Shown: positions 1 to 13,500 of the stretch, piece after piece
Position numbering within the stretch: the first letter of the stretch is position 1
How the letters are laid out: the number at the start of each line of letters is the position of its first letter
Source: Trematomus loennbergii
Lineage: Eukaryota; Chordata; Actinopteri; Perciformes; Nototheniidae
Length of the DNA stretch: 64,000 bases
NCBI GenBank assembly: GCA_012861695.1
Contig: JAAOOA010000002.1
Coordinates: 34,179,244-34,243,243, forward strand
Direction of reading: 5' to 3'
Made by a program: the position numbers and the translations under genes
The notes under the pieces: generated by a model
What the model was told of the DNA's origin: nothing
Seen by the model: only the letters and a program-made list of their open reading frames with translations
Database searches by the model: none

Positions 1-1507
1 GACAACACAAGTAGGGAAATGATGACCATGGTGATTGATCCTGATTCTAATCTTAAAATACAACCCTAGTGTACAGTTTTCAACCTTTGCAGTGCACAAA
101 GATACACACTTTCCTCATAATGTTAAATGAACAAAGCTTCCTTAAAGGTAGGGTAGGTAAGTTTGAGAAACCGGCTCGAGATCGCTAGAATTTGAAAATA
201 CACAACTGGAGAAAATCTGCCACTTCCTTATAGAGCCCCTCCTCCAACACACAAACGTGCACATGACCAATGAGGGCACAAGATAAGTTTGTGCACAGAT
301 GGAAGGCTGACAGGCAGGTAGGCCATCCAGTTATTTTAGCCGGGCCGGCTAAAATGATTGGTCGTGCTTTTTACAGTATTACGGCTTCCACAGATTACAT
401 TTTTATGGATTTTTTGTCAAAGCACTTAAGATATTCATTGCTATCGGGATGTTAAGAGCATTCCATGGAATATAACAAAAAGTGTATCTCGAGGCTGTTT
501 CTCAAACTTACCTACCCTACCTTTAAGTACATTTTTCATTTTATAGTCAAACTCCAGTCTAAGTCATTCCTTATTTGCCTCAGGGGGTTTGTAATTGCTT
601 TGGCTATAACTTGGACTGTCTGGTGAAGAGTTCCCTGCTTCCCCTTTGTTAGTTATGTTGGTAAAGTTACTAATATGATAATGTCACTCACACATTGGAG
701 TAGTCTCAAACCCAGCTTCTAGGATGGCTCTTTCTTCGGTTTGTCTCTGCATCCCCAGTTCCAGCCTGAAGAACTGGGCTGTAAGAAGTTATTTGACAAA
801 TAGCTGAAGGCCTGTGTGGGTTGGCTTGGTTAGAGACGCCGTCGTGTAGAGACTCTCTGATTATTTCCTAAAGGCATGTTTCACAGCACAGAGTCCAAGT
901 CGTCTGTACAAACGACACTCTACCATTCCTGCAGATTGTCTGGCATTGATAACAACATTTCAAAGATTTGGTGTTTGGAAATCAAGCTTAAATCTGGTCT
1001 TTGTAAATTAACTTTATTTTTGTCAACAGCTCTTACAGTACAGGCAGGCATTTACACTCAATTACACAATCAAACCTAATCCAATCACATAGAGTAAAGG
1101 CACCTTTTATTCAGTCAAATACAGTTTCAAATGTCATTAACTTTGGCTAAATAATCTCTCTATAATAACAAGCTCTTTCGTTTGTTTTGTAATAATATGA
1201 CAGTGTACAGTATACAATTATATTTACTCTTGAATACTATCTTGTTATACAGCACACATGTAACAGCAATCACTAGTTAGGAAATCTAAATGCAGTCATG
1301 ACTTTCCCTTTACGAAGGCTTCTGATTGCCCGCCTCATATCCACACGGAGTGCACAGGCGCAGTTTATGAAGTACTGATGACTTTACCTTTGCATTGTGT
1401 TACAGGGGGACATGTTGCTGTTTTAGATAACAATGTATTATCTGTGCGTTTCTTTAGTTTGGCCTTCAATCATATAACCTAATTTCCTGTTTGTTTTCTT
1501 CCTTTAG
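1..1507. other. synrg intron 1 or upstream DNA
   Basis: No exon encoding the usual Gly/Ala-rich synergin start is visible, and the sequence is AT-rich with no CpG-rich promoter. It holds one TIR element (141-527) and otherwise nothing I recognise. Confidence 0.5.
141..527. mobile_element. MITE with 31-bp terminal inverted repeats (family X, copy A)
   Basis: The ends are inverted copies starting CTTAAAGGTAGGGTAGGTAA, identical for 31 bp. The interior shares with copies B (41462-41781) and C (48184-48533) the block GCTATCGGGATGTTAAGAGC and CATTCCATGGAATA. There is no coding capacity. A 23-bp perfect palindrome lies at 333-355. The superfamily cannot be decided from the ends alone. Confidence 0.85.
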
Positions 1508-1548
1508 TTTTATGTATCCTGTTGGAGGGGGCTTGGGACCGCCACAAG
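1508..1548 (+). CDS. synrg: synrg coding exon (second of the gene)
   Basis: The acceptor TTTAG is followed by one base that completes a Gly codon, then FMYPVGGGLGPPQ, then the donor AG|GTGAGT. This matches the human FMFPVAGGIRPPQ segment. Its incoming phase requires an upstream first exon ending in GG. Confidence 0.9.
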
Positions 1549-4500
1549 GTGAGTCACTCTGCTGCAGTCAGTAGTGGCAGCCTATTCATACAACATGTTG
1601 TGAGACGAGATGGTTATTTTTAAGGAGGAAAATGTGTCTGATTAACTGTCACACTTCTAGTCTATTGACTTCCAAATACTTGCTCTTAAATATAAGGCTG
1701 TTTTCGTGCGGGACAGTCATAGTGCAGACAGATGTTTATTCCCCTCCTGTGTACTGACAGCCCGGCTTCAGTTAACTGTAACAGAAAACATTTGTTGCTT
1801 CTTCCACTGAAGTGAAAACTGCTCTCTTTTAAAGGCTCTAGGCATGGAGTCCTTGCACAACCTATGGCCACTGCCCAATTTGGACCATATTTGACCAATT
1901 TGATTATCAGAAGCCTAAACATAAATGGAACAAGCTTTTGTTCTGAATTTTAAATGTGACTCATCTAGCAAAATGTGACTCATCTAGCAAAATGTGACTC
2001 ATCTAGCAAAGTGTCCGAATATTTGGGTGAAATTTTCCTTTTGAAAAACAAACAAGTTACACTGTTTTTAATTATTGTCATCATTAACATTTTTACGTAA
2101 CAAGTTATTTACAAGCTTACACAAACAAATCTTTTTACATTTTAAATCAGATCACAACTTGCACTTTCACAGATTACGTACAAATGATCCAAAATGTTGC
2201 TGCTTGAGATCACTGTGGGTCAACAGGTCAGAAGTAAAGAGCAGCATGAATCAAAACATTGAAGCGCATTCCTTTGTCGCCCATTATTGAGCTGTGCTAG
2301 CTTGTCATATCTAGGCAGTTTACTTTGCAGTAATACTCGATAAACTATCCACACTCCACTGGGGGAAAAACGTCTCTGAGGGGTCATTACATGCTCCCAT
2401 TAGCATTGTCATTTTAGACTAAGTAGATTGTGTGCAGCCACCTAAACAAGCCACTTATTCAGCCCTGTTGGGCCGTAACATGAGGAATCATGCCGGTCGC
2501 TCGGCTCTGGCTGTCAGCTCACACAGCATCTGGGAAAACAAACAGACACTTTTCTATTTCTTCCCTTGGTCCTCTTGTTTTCCTCCAAGCTGTCACACTA
2601 GTCACCACAAAAGCAGATTTGGTTGTTGCTGAACCCGTGTATTTTCCTAGCTGCCTAGGAAATTGATTTGCAATTTTGAATGATGTTCAGACTCTGGAGT
2701 TTTAAAGTTATCACAATCTGCAGACATGTTTTAAGTTTTTCTCAGTGTTATCTAAATTAAGCTTACTGTCATGCTTCACATTTTAATGTCATATTCTGTT
2801 CCTTGTGTGTTTCTTTAGGCATGGTACCCATGCAGCAACAGCAGCAACAGCATCAACAACAGCAACAGCAGCAACAGCAGCAACAGCAGCAGCAACAGCA
2901 GCAACAGCAGCAACAGCAGGGCTTCCCTATGGTTCCAGTCATGCAGCCCAACATGCAGGGCATGATGGGAATGAACTTTGGGGGACAGATGCCCCAAGGA
3001 GCAATGCCCATGCAGGTGAGCTTGTGTTTCTGTATTGGAGTGCATCTTATTTCTGTTCTTGAATCTGTGTTCACTTTCCCTTACTGTAAGCATGAACTAT
3101 ATATAATAATAGTAATTCAATATATTTCTGATTTCTTTTTGCATCTCACAGGGTGGAATGGCTATCGGGATGCAGACCCCTGGGATGCAGTTCATGGGTC
3201 AGCCACAGTTTATGGGTATGAGACCTGCTGGACCCCAGTACACGGCGGACATGCAGAAACAAATGGCAGAGGAGCACCAGTAAGAAACCGTAACACTGAC
3301 ATCATGGGTCTGCTTTGTGTTTGTGCGTTAGCATGAATGCTCACATATATCTCAGCGTTCTGATGTTAGGATTTAGCTCTAAGCTTGCTGTTCCAAAAAT
3401 ACAGCCTCACACAGAGCCGCTTGCATGGCTGTCAACTCTTAATCTTGTTGAGTTGTTTTCCAGAACTAAAATGTTACCATGACACTGACTCTCTTTACGC
3501 TCCAGTGCTGCTGCTATTACCACTAATTTGATAACTCTCCATAGCATTTTCATGTTATACCATATCTTTTTTTACAAGGGGGGGGGGGTGTCAATATGCT
3601 GACTCATTCTTAAGCTAACCTAAACCCCCCCAAAAATAATTGTCATTTAAGTTAATATACAGTGCTTATGGTTTTATATTAAATGGAAAGAATGGTTATT
3701 ATTGTATTGGTTACAATCATACTCGGAATCAAGAAGGAGCTACTGTTTGACGGACATCCTACTTTCTTCCATTTCATTTATGAACGTATCAATGAAATTG
3801 CATACAGTATTTTTACTCTGTGTTTTGCTCTTTCAAAAAACCTAATCCACATATTTTGCCATTTTCCCAAACTATTGAACTCTCCCCATAATGTCGGTAC
3901 TCTTGCTGCCCTTTAGGAAACGTCTGGAGCAGCAGCAGAAGATGCTGGAGGAGGACAGGAAGAGACGACAGTTTGAGGAGCAGAAACAGAAGCTGAGGCT
4001 GCTCAGCAGTGTCAAACCCAAGGTGAGTTTCTCTCCACATCCTGTCTCTTTTTAATACGCTCGTATACATGACCCTCTGGTCTCTCGATCTTCTGTTGTA
4101 CTCAGACAGGGGAGAAGAGCCGCGATGACGCACTGGAGGCGATCAAAGGCAACCTGGATGGCTTCAGCAGAGACGCCAAGATGCACCCCACCCATCATCA
4201 CAGACCAAGAAGCCAGGTACCCTCACTCAGCACGTTTACCTTAAATCATGATGTTTTATTCCTGTTGTTCCCTTCCATCAGCAAATCGCTCTCTGTTCAA
4301 ATGCGCCTGTACAACAATATGAACTGGATTAAGGCAGATCAGCATGATGACTGCTCAGCCGTTTGAGTTCTGTTTCATTTTCATCACATAATCTTGATCC
4401 CATTTCTTTTACTTCCCATTATATTATTTTCCCTCACTTCATTAGTACACTGAACTGTCTTTAGTTTACTTGTTTAATAAAATGTCTCTTTATAAATCTC

Positions 4501-7500
4501 AGTGTTCACGTTCTGAAGAATTAACATGGTCTTAACAAAATATATTTCCCTCCCTTAACTTACTCATGTGCGTACAGGAAACTGTAGTTTTCAAAACATC
4601 TATTTTTATATCTTCGTTGAAACTGAAACTCAGTTGTGTCTGCTCCTTGCCACAGGTCGAATATGTCTTGAGTTGTGAAGATTTTTACTATTTATTTTTG
4701 TAGCTACACAAATCTCGCATAAGAAAAGAGAGAATATTTAAAAATGTAATAAATGTAAGTTGCACAGCTATGTTTTTTGTTCTTATCTCATTAATAATCT
4801 CAAGGCCCTTTAGATGACTCTTGTGATCCACCCTTACAACCAGTTTGTTTTAGAATCATTATTCTGGCAGCTTTTACAATTTGATTATCGTTCGTCAGTT
4901 TAAACGCTTGTACTTTGTATTAAATCTAAATATTATTGAATTTGCAGTTCTGCAATTTCCTTTTCGTATCTTATGGCAGCCCGTTATTCATTCTTCATTG
5001 TAGTGTGTGTCATGTGTTGTGCCATCATCATCATTATTTCTTCATTTTTGCAGACTCATCGCCACCACACCTGTCTGTCACCACTCACTCCCTCCCCCCA
5101 GCTTTGTCCGAGGACACTGATGAGTTTAGTGACTTTCAGGGGCCTGTAGACGGCCCTGCCTCCTTCCCTCCGTCTTCCTCCACCTTCGGCTTTTCATCTC
5201 AGGCCCTCGCCCAGCCTTCGTCCTCTGCCCCCCCGACAGGTTTCTGTCAGGACGATGACGAGTTTAGTGACTTTGTTCAGGGTCCTCTCAATGCTTTCCC
5301 TCCCTCCAACTTCCAAATGTCCTCTGAGGCCCAAGTCCAGCCTTCAGGTCTGTCCTCCACCTCTTCCTCCTCCCTCCCTCAGTCCCTCCCCGCCTCTGTG
5401 TCCATTCCCACTGATACCCAACACTCTGCTGTCAACACCAGCACCCAATCTACATTTCAAGGTAACTCCTTTTCTTTGTTGACACCCCCCCTTCCCATCC
5501 TCATAGTTTACACTCAACCATTAACACTTTGAGTGAATCCAGAGGTTTTCTTTACGTATAGTGCTGCTTTCGTTGCTGATGCTTAATATTTCTGGATTGT
5601 GAGTTGGTTTTGGCCTGCGTTACAGTGTGAGAGCATGCAGCCAGCACAGCAGATGGCCTCATTACCCGAACCTTTAAAGCTACCAGACACCTCAAATAGG
5701 AACAACAAGGATGCGTAATCAATAAGAAGCCCATCTTGCTTCATCATTAGAAAGTGAAAATGTTTCTCAGTAGGTGTCAAACATATCGTAGCTGAATCCA
5801 TCATTCAAACTGAATCTGTTTTTGGTTTTGATAGAAGACTGTCACACTCATGTGTCATCTGCCGTCTAATCTCTGGGATGAGCAGCTGCTCCGTGACAGC
5901 TCTCGGCCTCTAAACTATGAATGACAGGAAAGAGAGATCACCTTCTGTCCAGAGAAATACAACAGCTAGCCCTCAATCATCAAGTCTCATCCCCCAATTC
6001 CTCTGAGAGATTTCTGACCTAGTTGTTTAGCATCTTGAATAAGAAGATTAGATGGCCTCAGGATCAAGGAGAGAGACTTAAGGAATATTTCAAGAAGCTT
6101 ACTGTGAAAAATTATCAATTTTTTCTTGTTCAGATGATAAAGAATCAAAGTTGAAGGTTGCACAAGAAATTTGACACTGTTTATTGGCTCTTTGAAAATC
6201 AAGGAATAATACACTATATGCAAGCAGGAATGTAACAGGAACCCACGTGTAGAGCAGAAAGCACATACATATACTGTATCCATCAAGATATAAAGGTTGA
6301 TATTTGCTAAGCTAACATTTCTTACATTTGGTGGGGTATTAACCTACTACTCTTTAACCATGCTAATGAGCCCAGCCTCAGTTCATTTATGGACATGTTT
6401 GGATCTGCAAGCATGTAATCATCAAGCTAGAGGAAGGTTATTTGAGAGGGAATATTAGGTAAACCAGCATCAACAAAAAACAAGACACACAATTTGGTTT
6501 TAAAATAGCTGGGAGATTTTTGTTGAAACCTTCAATTGCCTTTTGATTATTACTGCTATGAGCCATTAGAAGTCAGGAAACAGGAGAACTGCCTTTCCTA
6601 GATGTGACTCTGCCACATTGATAAAACAGCTCTACATCTCTGAACAGGAATGCTTTGATATATTACACAAGACCTTTTATTGAAGGTGTGGTTCTTTAGC
6701 AAATAAGTAAAAACTTAAATTGACTGTTAATCAAAAAAAGGGCCAAAAAGTAAATACTGTATCCCTAATCCCCCTAAAGCAACAACAAGTGTAACTTGGC
6801 TTTAGAAAATGTTTAATCTTCAACTGCTGTGTAAAGCCAGTGTGTGTTATCAAGAAACCTGTTCCTCATTCATCCCCTCAGGCCCGTCCCTGGAAGAGAA
6901 GCTATTCTCCTCATGCGATCTTTCTGCTGATAGGATGGCGCAGTTTAGCTTTAAATCCAGGCAGAGTCTGGCTGAAATGGGTCCTAGAACTAAAGTTACA
7001 ACCCAGTTTCACTCCAGCAATAAAGCGAGGAACTGGGCTGCGGCCCCCGAGGACTTGAGCTCTGTCTTCATCTCAGAAAAGCTACCTGAGGCTCCGGTGT
7101 CAGCGCCAGGCGCCCCCCCATCAGCTGCTGCCTCGTCTCCTCAAACCCGTAGTGACAGTGGTGAGAGAAGTGCCTGCTTATTAGATTTCATAGCTTCTTC
7201 TTCTCTCCCTTGCTTTGCTGCACACAATCAAGGCAGTAGTTTTCTTTGTCCTCTGGAAATATTTTCACTCTTTCTAACCCTGACCAAATAATCCTGTACC
7301 TTTTGCAGCAGCTAAATCTATTCTATCTCTTTGGATCAGGGGTGGTGAACCTTTTTCCTCTCAAGGGCCATTTCAATTTTTTCAACATCCTCCGAGGGCC
7401 GTACAAATTATTGACCTCTGCTTAAAAATACTAAAATCACAGCCCATTCATTTCGCCTTTCTTTCATGCTGTGCAAGAAAAAGAAAATCTTATCCAGATT

Positions 7501-10500
7501 CTTACCATGACTCGGGTATGCATGCACGTGCACGGTTGTGGCATGACCACCAAAACGGAAAGATATGGACACAAGATGTGTGCAAATGTATTTAGTATCC
7601 TATCCATGTGAACATGATTTAAGTGGGGGGGGGACCTAACCTCCTCTAGGGGCATGCTCCCCCGGGAAGATTTTTTAATGTTGAAGTTAAAAGCATCAAT
7701 CTGGTGCACTTTGAGAGCAACATTAGGAGATCTATGGATACATCTCTCAACATCCATATGAAACAGAACTGTAAGCAGATTTTATTTTATTTATGGATAT
7801 TTTACAAATCACTCCCCTTTTAAACTACATACAACTACATATAGTATTTTATACCTGTTTACTTTATTCTCTTATTTTTTTATAACTATAATGATCATAT
7901 AAAGATGTGCCTTTACCTCACTGGTTGTAGAAAAAGCTTCTTATATTCGTTAGCATAGCTAGCTAACCAGATGCTAATCAACAAGTTATTGACTGTTGAT
8001 CAGTATGACAGATGAACAGATCGCCACTGGGCTTTCAACTAAAGACACAGCCACGCAAAAACTGCGGCATGTGTACGGCTCCTTGTCTGAAGTGCCGGGG
8101 CGGCGTTCTGGTGCTCTCCGGCAGAACTACACCCCTGTCAGACGAGACGTATACCATGTGATGACACGTTAGGCTCGTGTTGTGTTCAAGGACCCTGACC
8201 TTGGCCAGGAAAAACAGGCACTCGCTTGTTTAATTATTTTGCGGTCTAGATTTCTAGAATTTTTTTCTTTTTTGCGTGTGTTTTATAAATTACCTCGAGG
8301 GCCGTATACGGCCCGGAGGTTCCCCACCCCTGCTTTGGATCATAATTGGTTTAACATCATATTCTCCACTGGTCATTATACTATTTTAGTTTCTGAAATG
8401 AAATCATGCTGACATTTTCTTCACCTCTGAGATTATCATGCAGTGGCGGGATCTTTACATCTTCTCCTAGTCTCTGCTCTTATTTCACCCCGCTTGAAAC
8501 CTTTGTCCAAATCTCGGTGGACGGGCCTTTTTATGTTGCTGCTCTCCGCACACATTGTGGAAATGGTCTGTTAAGTTCCTGAGGTGATAACTCAATAATC
8601 TGCTGTCTGTTCCCCCGCTGAGTAACACCCTCTGGCGCATGCTGACTGCTTTGGTTTAACAGGGATGCGCACAGTGATGGAGCCCAAGCATAATCCGAGC
8701 TGATTGTGCATGCCACTTGGCCAATCCTTTGTGCTGTTATTTGTTTGTCTGTGTCCGTGTCCTCCGTGATATCGAGGGAAATAAAGAGGCGCCTCATGGA
8801 GACGGGGGAGATTTGTAATAACATTCATTTAACTGCCCAAGACTGATGGGAGTAAACAGATGCCTTGCACAATAACAGATGCTTGTTAGGGACTGGAAAC
8901 AAATATAGCTCTTTTTCTTTTTAAATGATTATTAATCTATTGCAGAAAAAAGTTTTTTGGGTCAATGTAAAGCAAGTAAAAATCTGATTTTTTGTAGTCT
9001 TTTTTTACAAGACAATCTCCTGTCTCCCCCCTCCTTGAGTCTAAGAATGTCTCTCAGAGTGATTTATAGATGTCTGATGTGGCAGGACGCTTGTAATTCA
9101 GTGCAGGGGAGCATTACGTCTGCACGGAGCCTTCCAGACATCAGTTGTAGGATTTTGTTGAGCTTGATACAAGCAGGGCTCAGCTGCCAAGAGGCTTGGC
9201 AAATCGTATGCCCAGACACGGCTTTTGCTATAACAACTAACTGTGTGTGTTTGTTTGCTTGTAACAGCAGGTGTTGCCGTGTATCCACAACAAGAGCACA
9301 TCCAGCCCATGCTGCCAGCATGGGTTTACAACGACAGCCTCATCCCAGGTTAACATTATATATAATATCAGATTTACACTGTTTTGTAGACAATTAATTT
9401 CCAATGAAGCTGATAACTGAGTTGTATTCCTGTCAATTTCTGGCATACACTAAAATGATCCTTTCTGTTTTTTCCCGTAGAAATGTTCCAGAAGGTTCTT
9501 GAATTCACCATGACTCCTGCAGGGATAGACACAGCCAAGCTCTACCCCATACTAATGTCCTCAGGTCTTCCTAGGGAAGCACTGGGGCAAATCTGGGCGT
9601 CAGCCAACCGCACAACGCCTGGCATGCTGACCAAGGAGGAGCTCTACACTGTACTTGCACTAATTGGCGTGGCACAGGTAAACACCTCAGTCAAAACAAA
9701 TGATCCCTTAGATCGACTTCATTAATCATCCCCCATGGTGTTCACAAAGTAGCGCCATGAACTCCATACTGAAATAAGATGAGTTTGAAGGGGGAGAAAG
9801 AGGTAGCGCATTGACTTAGCCCAGGGCCTGTGAAGCATTGTAAGCCCAATATATGGCTGAGTCCCTATCAGCCGAGTTTGGCAGCAGCTTCTTATCATCC
9901 TTAGCCCGGACCTGTCACCGCCACCCCTGGGAGGATGCAATTCTGCAGGCAGATCACGCAAAACTGCATGCCACTGCTTCCATGAGAGGAATAATAAAAC
10001 ACCATTGTTGATGTAAACCTAGAGCTTAAAAAGTAAGCACAAAAAAGTGCTCCTGGAGGTTAGAGTCTGACAGGGACACCTGTTCAAAAGGAACTTGACT
10101 ATAGAACAATTATTTACATACAAACATCAGCCTTTTTTCCTATTTAAGTAATTAATTATATGATGAAATCAGATCAAAAGGTTCCTTTAGCTGCTGTGCC
10201 ATGACACTTCTAATGATTTAAATGAACAATGTATTATTAATTTGACAAGTTTTGTGTAAGTGAGCAGGTGTCAGTAATGAGGTGGCATTGACTAATAAAT
10301 ACAAGTTATTTAACTATGGGCTCTATGAGTAGATTTGACTGTGTGCTCATTATGTTTTTGGATTTCCAGTTTTTAAGGATGGTTTTCTTGGCGATAGATA
10401 GGCCAACAAATAGTAGTTTTGTGTGTCTCAGTGCTATTTCAACCAAGGATGAATCATAATTATATATAATGAATGCACTTTTCCGTGGAACCGACCTAGG

Positions 10501-13500
10501 TGTATACAGACAACTGATTCTGTTGTACAGTTTTTTTATTGTAGCAGAAGTAGCTTACAGCAGTAAGTCGTCATGATGAATCTAATGATCGTAAATCCTC
10601 CTCATACATTTTTTTCAATAGTTTTTGAATACATTAAACTATATAGCACCAAAGAATCATTTTTTGGTTTTGGTATTTTCATTAGATTTGTGGCAGTAAG
10701 AAAAACGTAATAATAATAAACATCACTTGTAATATACTTTAAACCTGTCTCCTTTGTTACAGAGTGGCCTCCCAACGATGAATGTAGAAATCCTCGGTCA
10801 GTTCCCTTCTCCACCTGTGCCCAACTTGCCGGCCCTGGCTATGGCCCTGGCCCCTGTCATGCACCAGCAGCAGATGATGACCAAGCCCCAGGTTTCCATG
10901 GCGATGGCCATGCCCACACCAGCACCACCAGTCATGACCATGAAACCCACAGCCCCAGCTCCAGCCCCCTCAAACACTAACTTCATTGCCAGTTTCCCTG
11001 CTGCACAGGTAACAAGGTCATGCTTTAGTCCTGAATGTTCCTTTAGTCCTGAATGTTCCTTTAGTTCTGAATGTTCCTTTAGTTCTGAATGTTCCTTTAG
11101 TTCTGAATGTTCCTTTAGTCCTGAATGTTCCTTTAGTTCTGAATGTTCCTTTAGTAGATCTCAGCTGACTTATTAACACTCTGTTGGCTCAGGGGACCAA
11201 AGCCGATGACGACGACTTCCAGGACTTCCAGGAGGCTCCGAAGGCAGGAGCAGGAGAACCACCCTTCACTGAGTTTCAGGGGGAGTCCGGTGGAAGCTTC
11301 CCCCCCACCATCGCACCTCAGCATCAGAACAGGTAATGGCTGTGAGTGCAATTGAGACGCAGAGTAGGATTAATGATTAATTAACTATAATTAAATATTT
11401 AGATACTGCAAAACACAATTTTTATTCCATCTTACCTAATTAGCTATATCTTAAAAAGCTGAAGGTTGTAGATTTTCACTGCCTGAAATGACCCTTATGC
11501 TGAGTTTACATTTCAGGAAATGCATGAAAGTATTTAGTATTCCTCATTATTTCTGTCTCCTTTCACACTGGAACTACTTTTATGCAGAAAGAGATGGAAA
11601 AGTTTCCTTTAATCAGGGTCCAATATTCAGCCCTTTTTTGCTATTTATAGCTGAGCTATTCTGCATAATATTTGTGTCTTCTTGCTTTGTCTTTCTTGCA
11701 AACCGCACAGTCAGGCACACTGTCTTAATATCTCATAATAACCTCTCTAGAATAGCAATGAAATTGGGTCATCACTTAATGAATTAATTTCAGTGGACAG
11801 TAGATAAGCTCATTTTTGATATTACTTTCCAAGCCCCTTTGGAGATACTTCCCTTCCACAAAGAGAAAGCTGAAGGCAGTTATCCTTTCTAAGACAAAGA
11901 GAAAGAAGGACAAAAATACCTCATATCTAAGTTGTGTGGGCGTTTTTAAAATTCGTCCTATTTCTCCTCTGAAAACATGCACTCTTGACTGTTTCAGCAA
12001 TAAAAGAAGAATTCCCCACAGCCTGAGATCGCTGTCTAATTAAATGAGAAGCTGAGAAGCTCATGTTGGTATGGCAGACATAACTTACTGTCAGATGTGC
12101 TACCGAGAGAAGAAACTCGTGTTCGCTGGAGTGTGGCTTTCTTTGGTGATTTGTATTCAAGTATCTCCAAAAATCAGCTACTTTTTACATTTTTATTCAA
12201 AAAAAGTTTGTTTCTCACAGTGGCTGCAAATGGAAATACAAATCGTTGAATTACTTGTGATACATACTGGAACAACGGAAAAGTTATACTTTTAAAATCA
12301 AAATCCTTATTTTATTTTCTAGTGATTTAGATCCCTCGAATGGTATCAATCTTATTTTTTAACTCTGAATAAGAAAGCAACTAAGTAAACTCCCCAAAAT
12401 AAAAAACTGTTCTTTTAAATGTAAGTTGATTGAAGTCAAGGTATATGTAATGGACAAGGGATTACATTATTGTATTTATTTGATGATTTTGTATTTTCTT
12501 TCTATGTGTTTAAAAAAAAATCTATGTTAGCTTGTTTGTTTACTTTAGTCGACATGCTTTTTTTGTTCTTCTTATAATTGAGGTGAGGTGCATAATGCCA
12601 CACATTGCCAGCCTTCAGTGGTAATTGAACACGCCGGCATTCAGTATTTTCATGTAAAAAGCGAAATGATAGATTACATTTCCCTCAGCTTCCATTATCG
12701 TCACAATAAAGCTTTTAACAAACATTCACCAAACTTGTGAGCGTGGAGCAAATGTTCAATCAGCTTATGGGGATTAAACTCTACTTTTGAACTATTCCTC
12801 GTGTCTGACTGAAGCCTTTGTGTCCCTGCAGTGCACCCGCCTTGCTGACTCCAGTGTCTGGATCCTCGTCCGCCTCCATCACAGCCTCTGATAAGTACGC
12901 GGTCTTCAAGCAGCTGTCTGTGGATCAGCCTGCAGAGCCCACACCCCCCGTCTCAGGTACCTTCTAAACCTCACATAGAGTGGACATGGATTTGTTAGGA
13001 ACAATATTTGCTCTCCATGTAATGCTGCAGCCAAGGCAAGGCCAGGCAAGTTTATTTATATAGCACCTTTTCAACACAAGGCAATTCAAAGTGCTTTACA
13101 AAAATGAAAGACATTAAGAGCATTAAGAAATAGTGCAGCAGAAACATATTATAAAATGACGGTGAACCCTGGGAAAAAAAACAGGTTAGGAAGGGAGGGG
13201 AAAATGTGATCCCTAGATATTTAAACTAACTCAGGCTCATAGATAATGTCAATAGTGAGTAATAGGGCAACTAATGCTTCTCAAATTCTAATATATTATC
13301 ATTTTGATCAACCTCAATCTAGCCTTTTTATTACTTATACAATAACATTGGTCCCTTAAATGCTACTACTGCAACCTAAGGTGTACTTTAATAGTAATGC
13401 AGAGGAAATGATTTCCAAAGCAGCCAATATGAGGGCACCTTCAGTTTTGTTGGTACTGTTTTAACTTCTTGCCATAGCAGACTGTAATAAGTGTACAACT

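Noticed and set aside
1..1507. First coding exon of synrg
   Set aside because: Searched for a Gly/Ala-rich ATG exon ending in GG with a donor. None found, so it is placed outside the window.
2815..3093. Long polyleucine frame on the - strand and alanine-rich frame on the + strand
   Set aside because: Both are alternative readings of the CAG/CAA repeat inside a confirmed synrg exon.
11024..11149. Regular direct repeats resembling a CRISPR array
   Set aside because: The 18-bp units are directly contiguous with no spacers, in an animal intron. It is a minisatellite.
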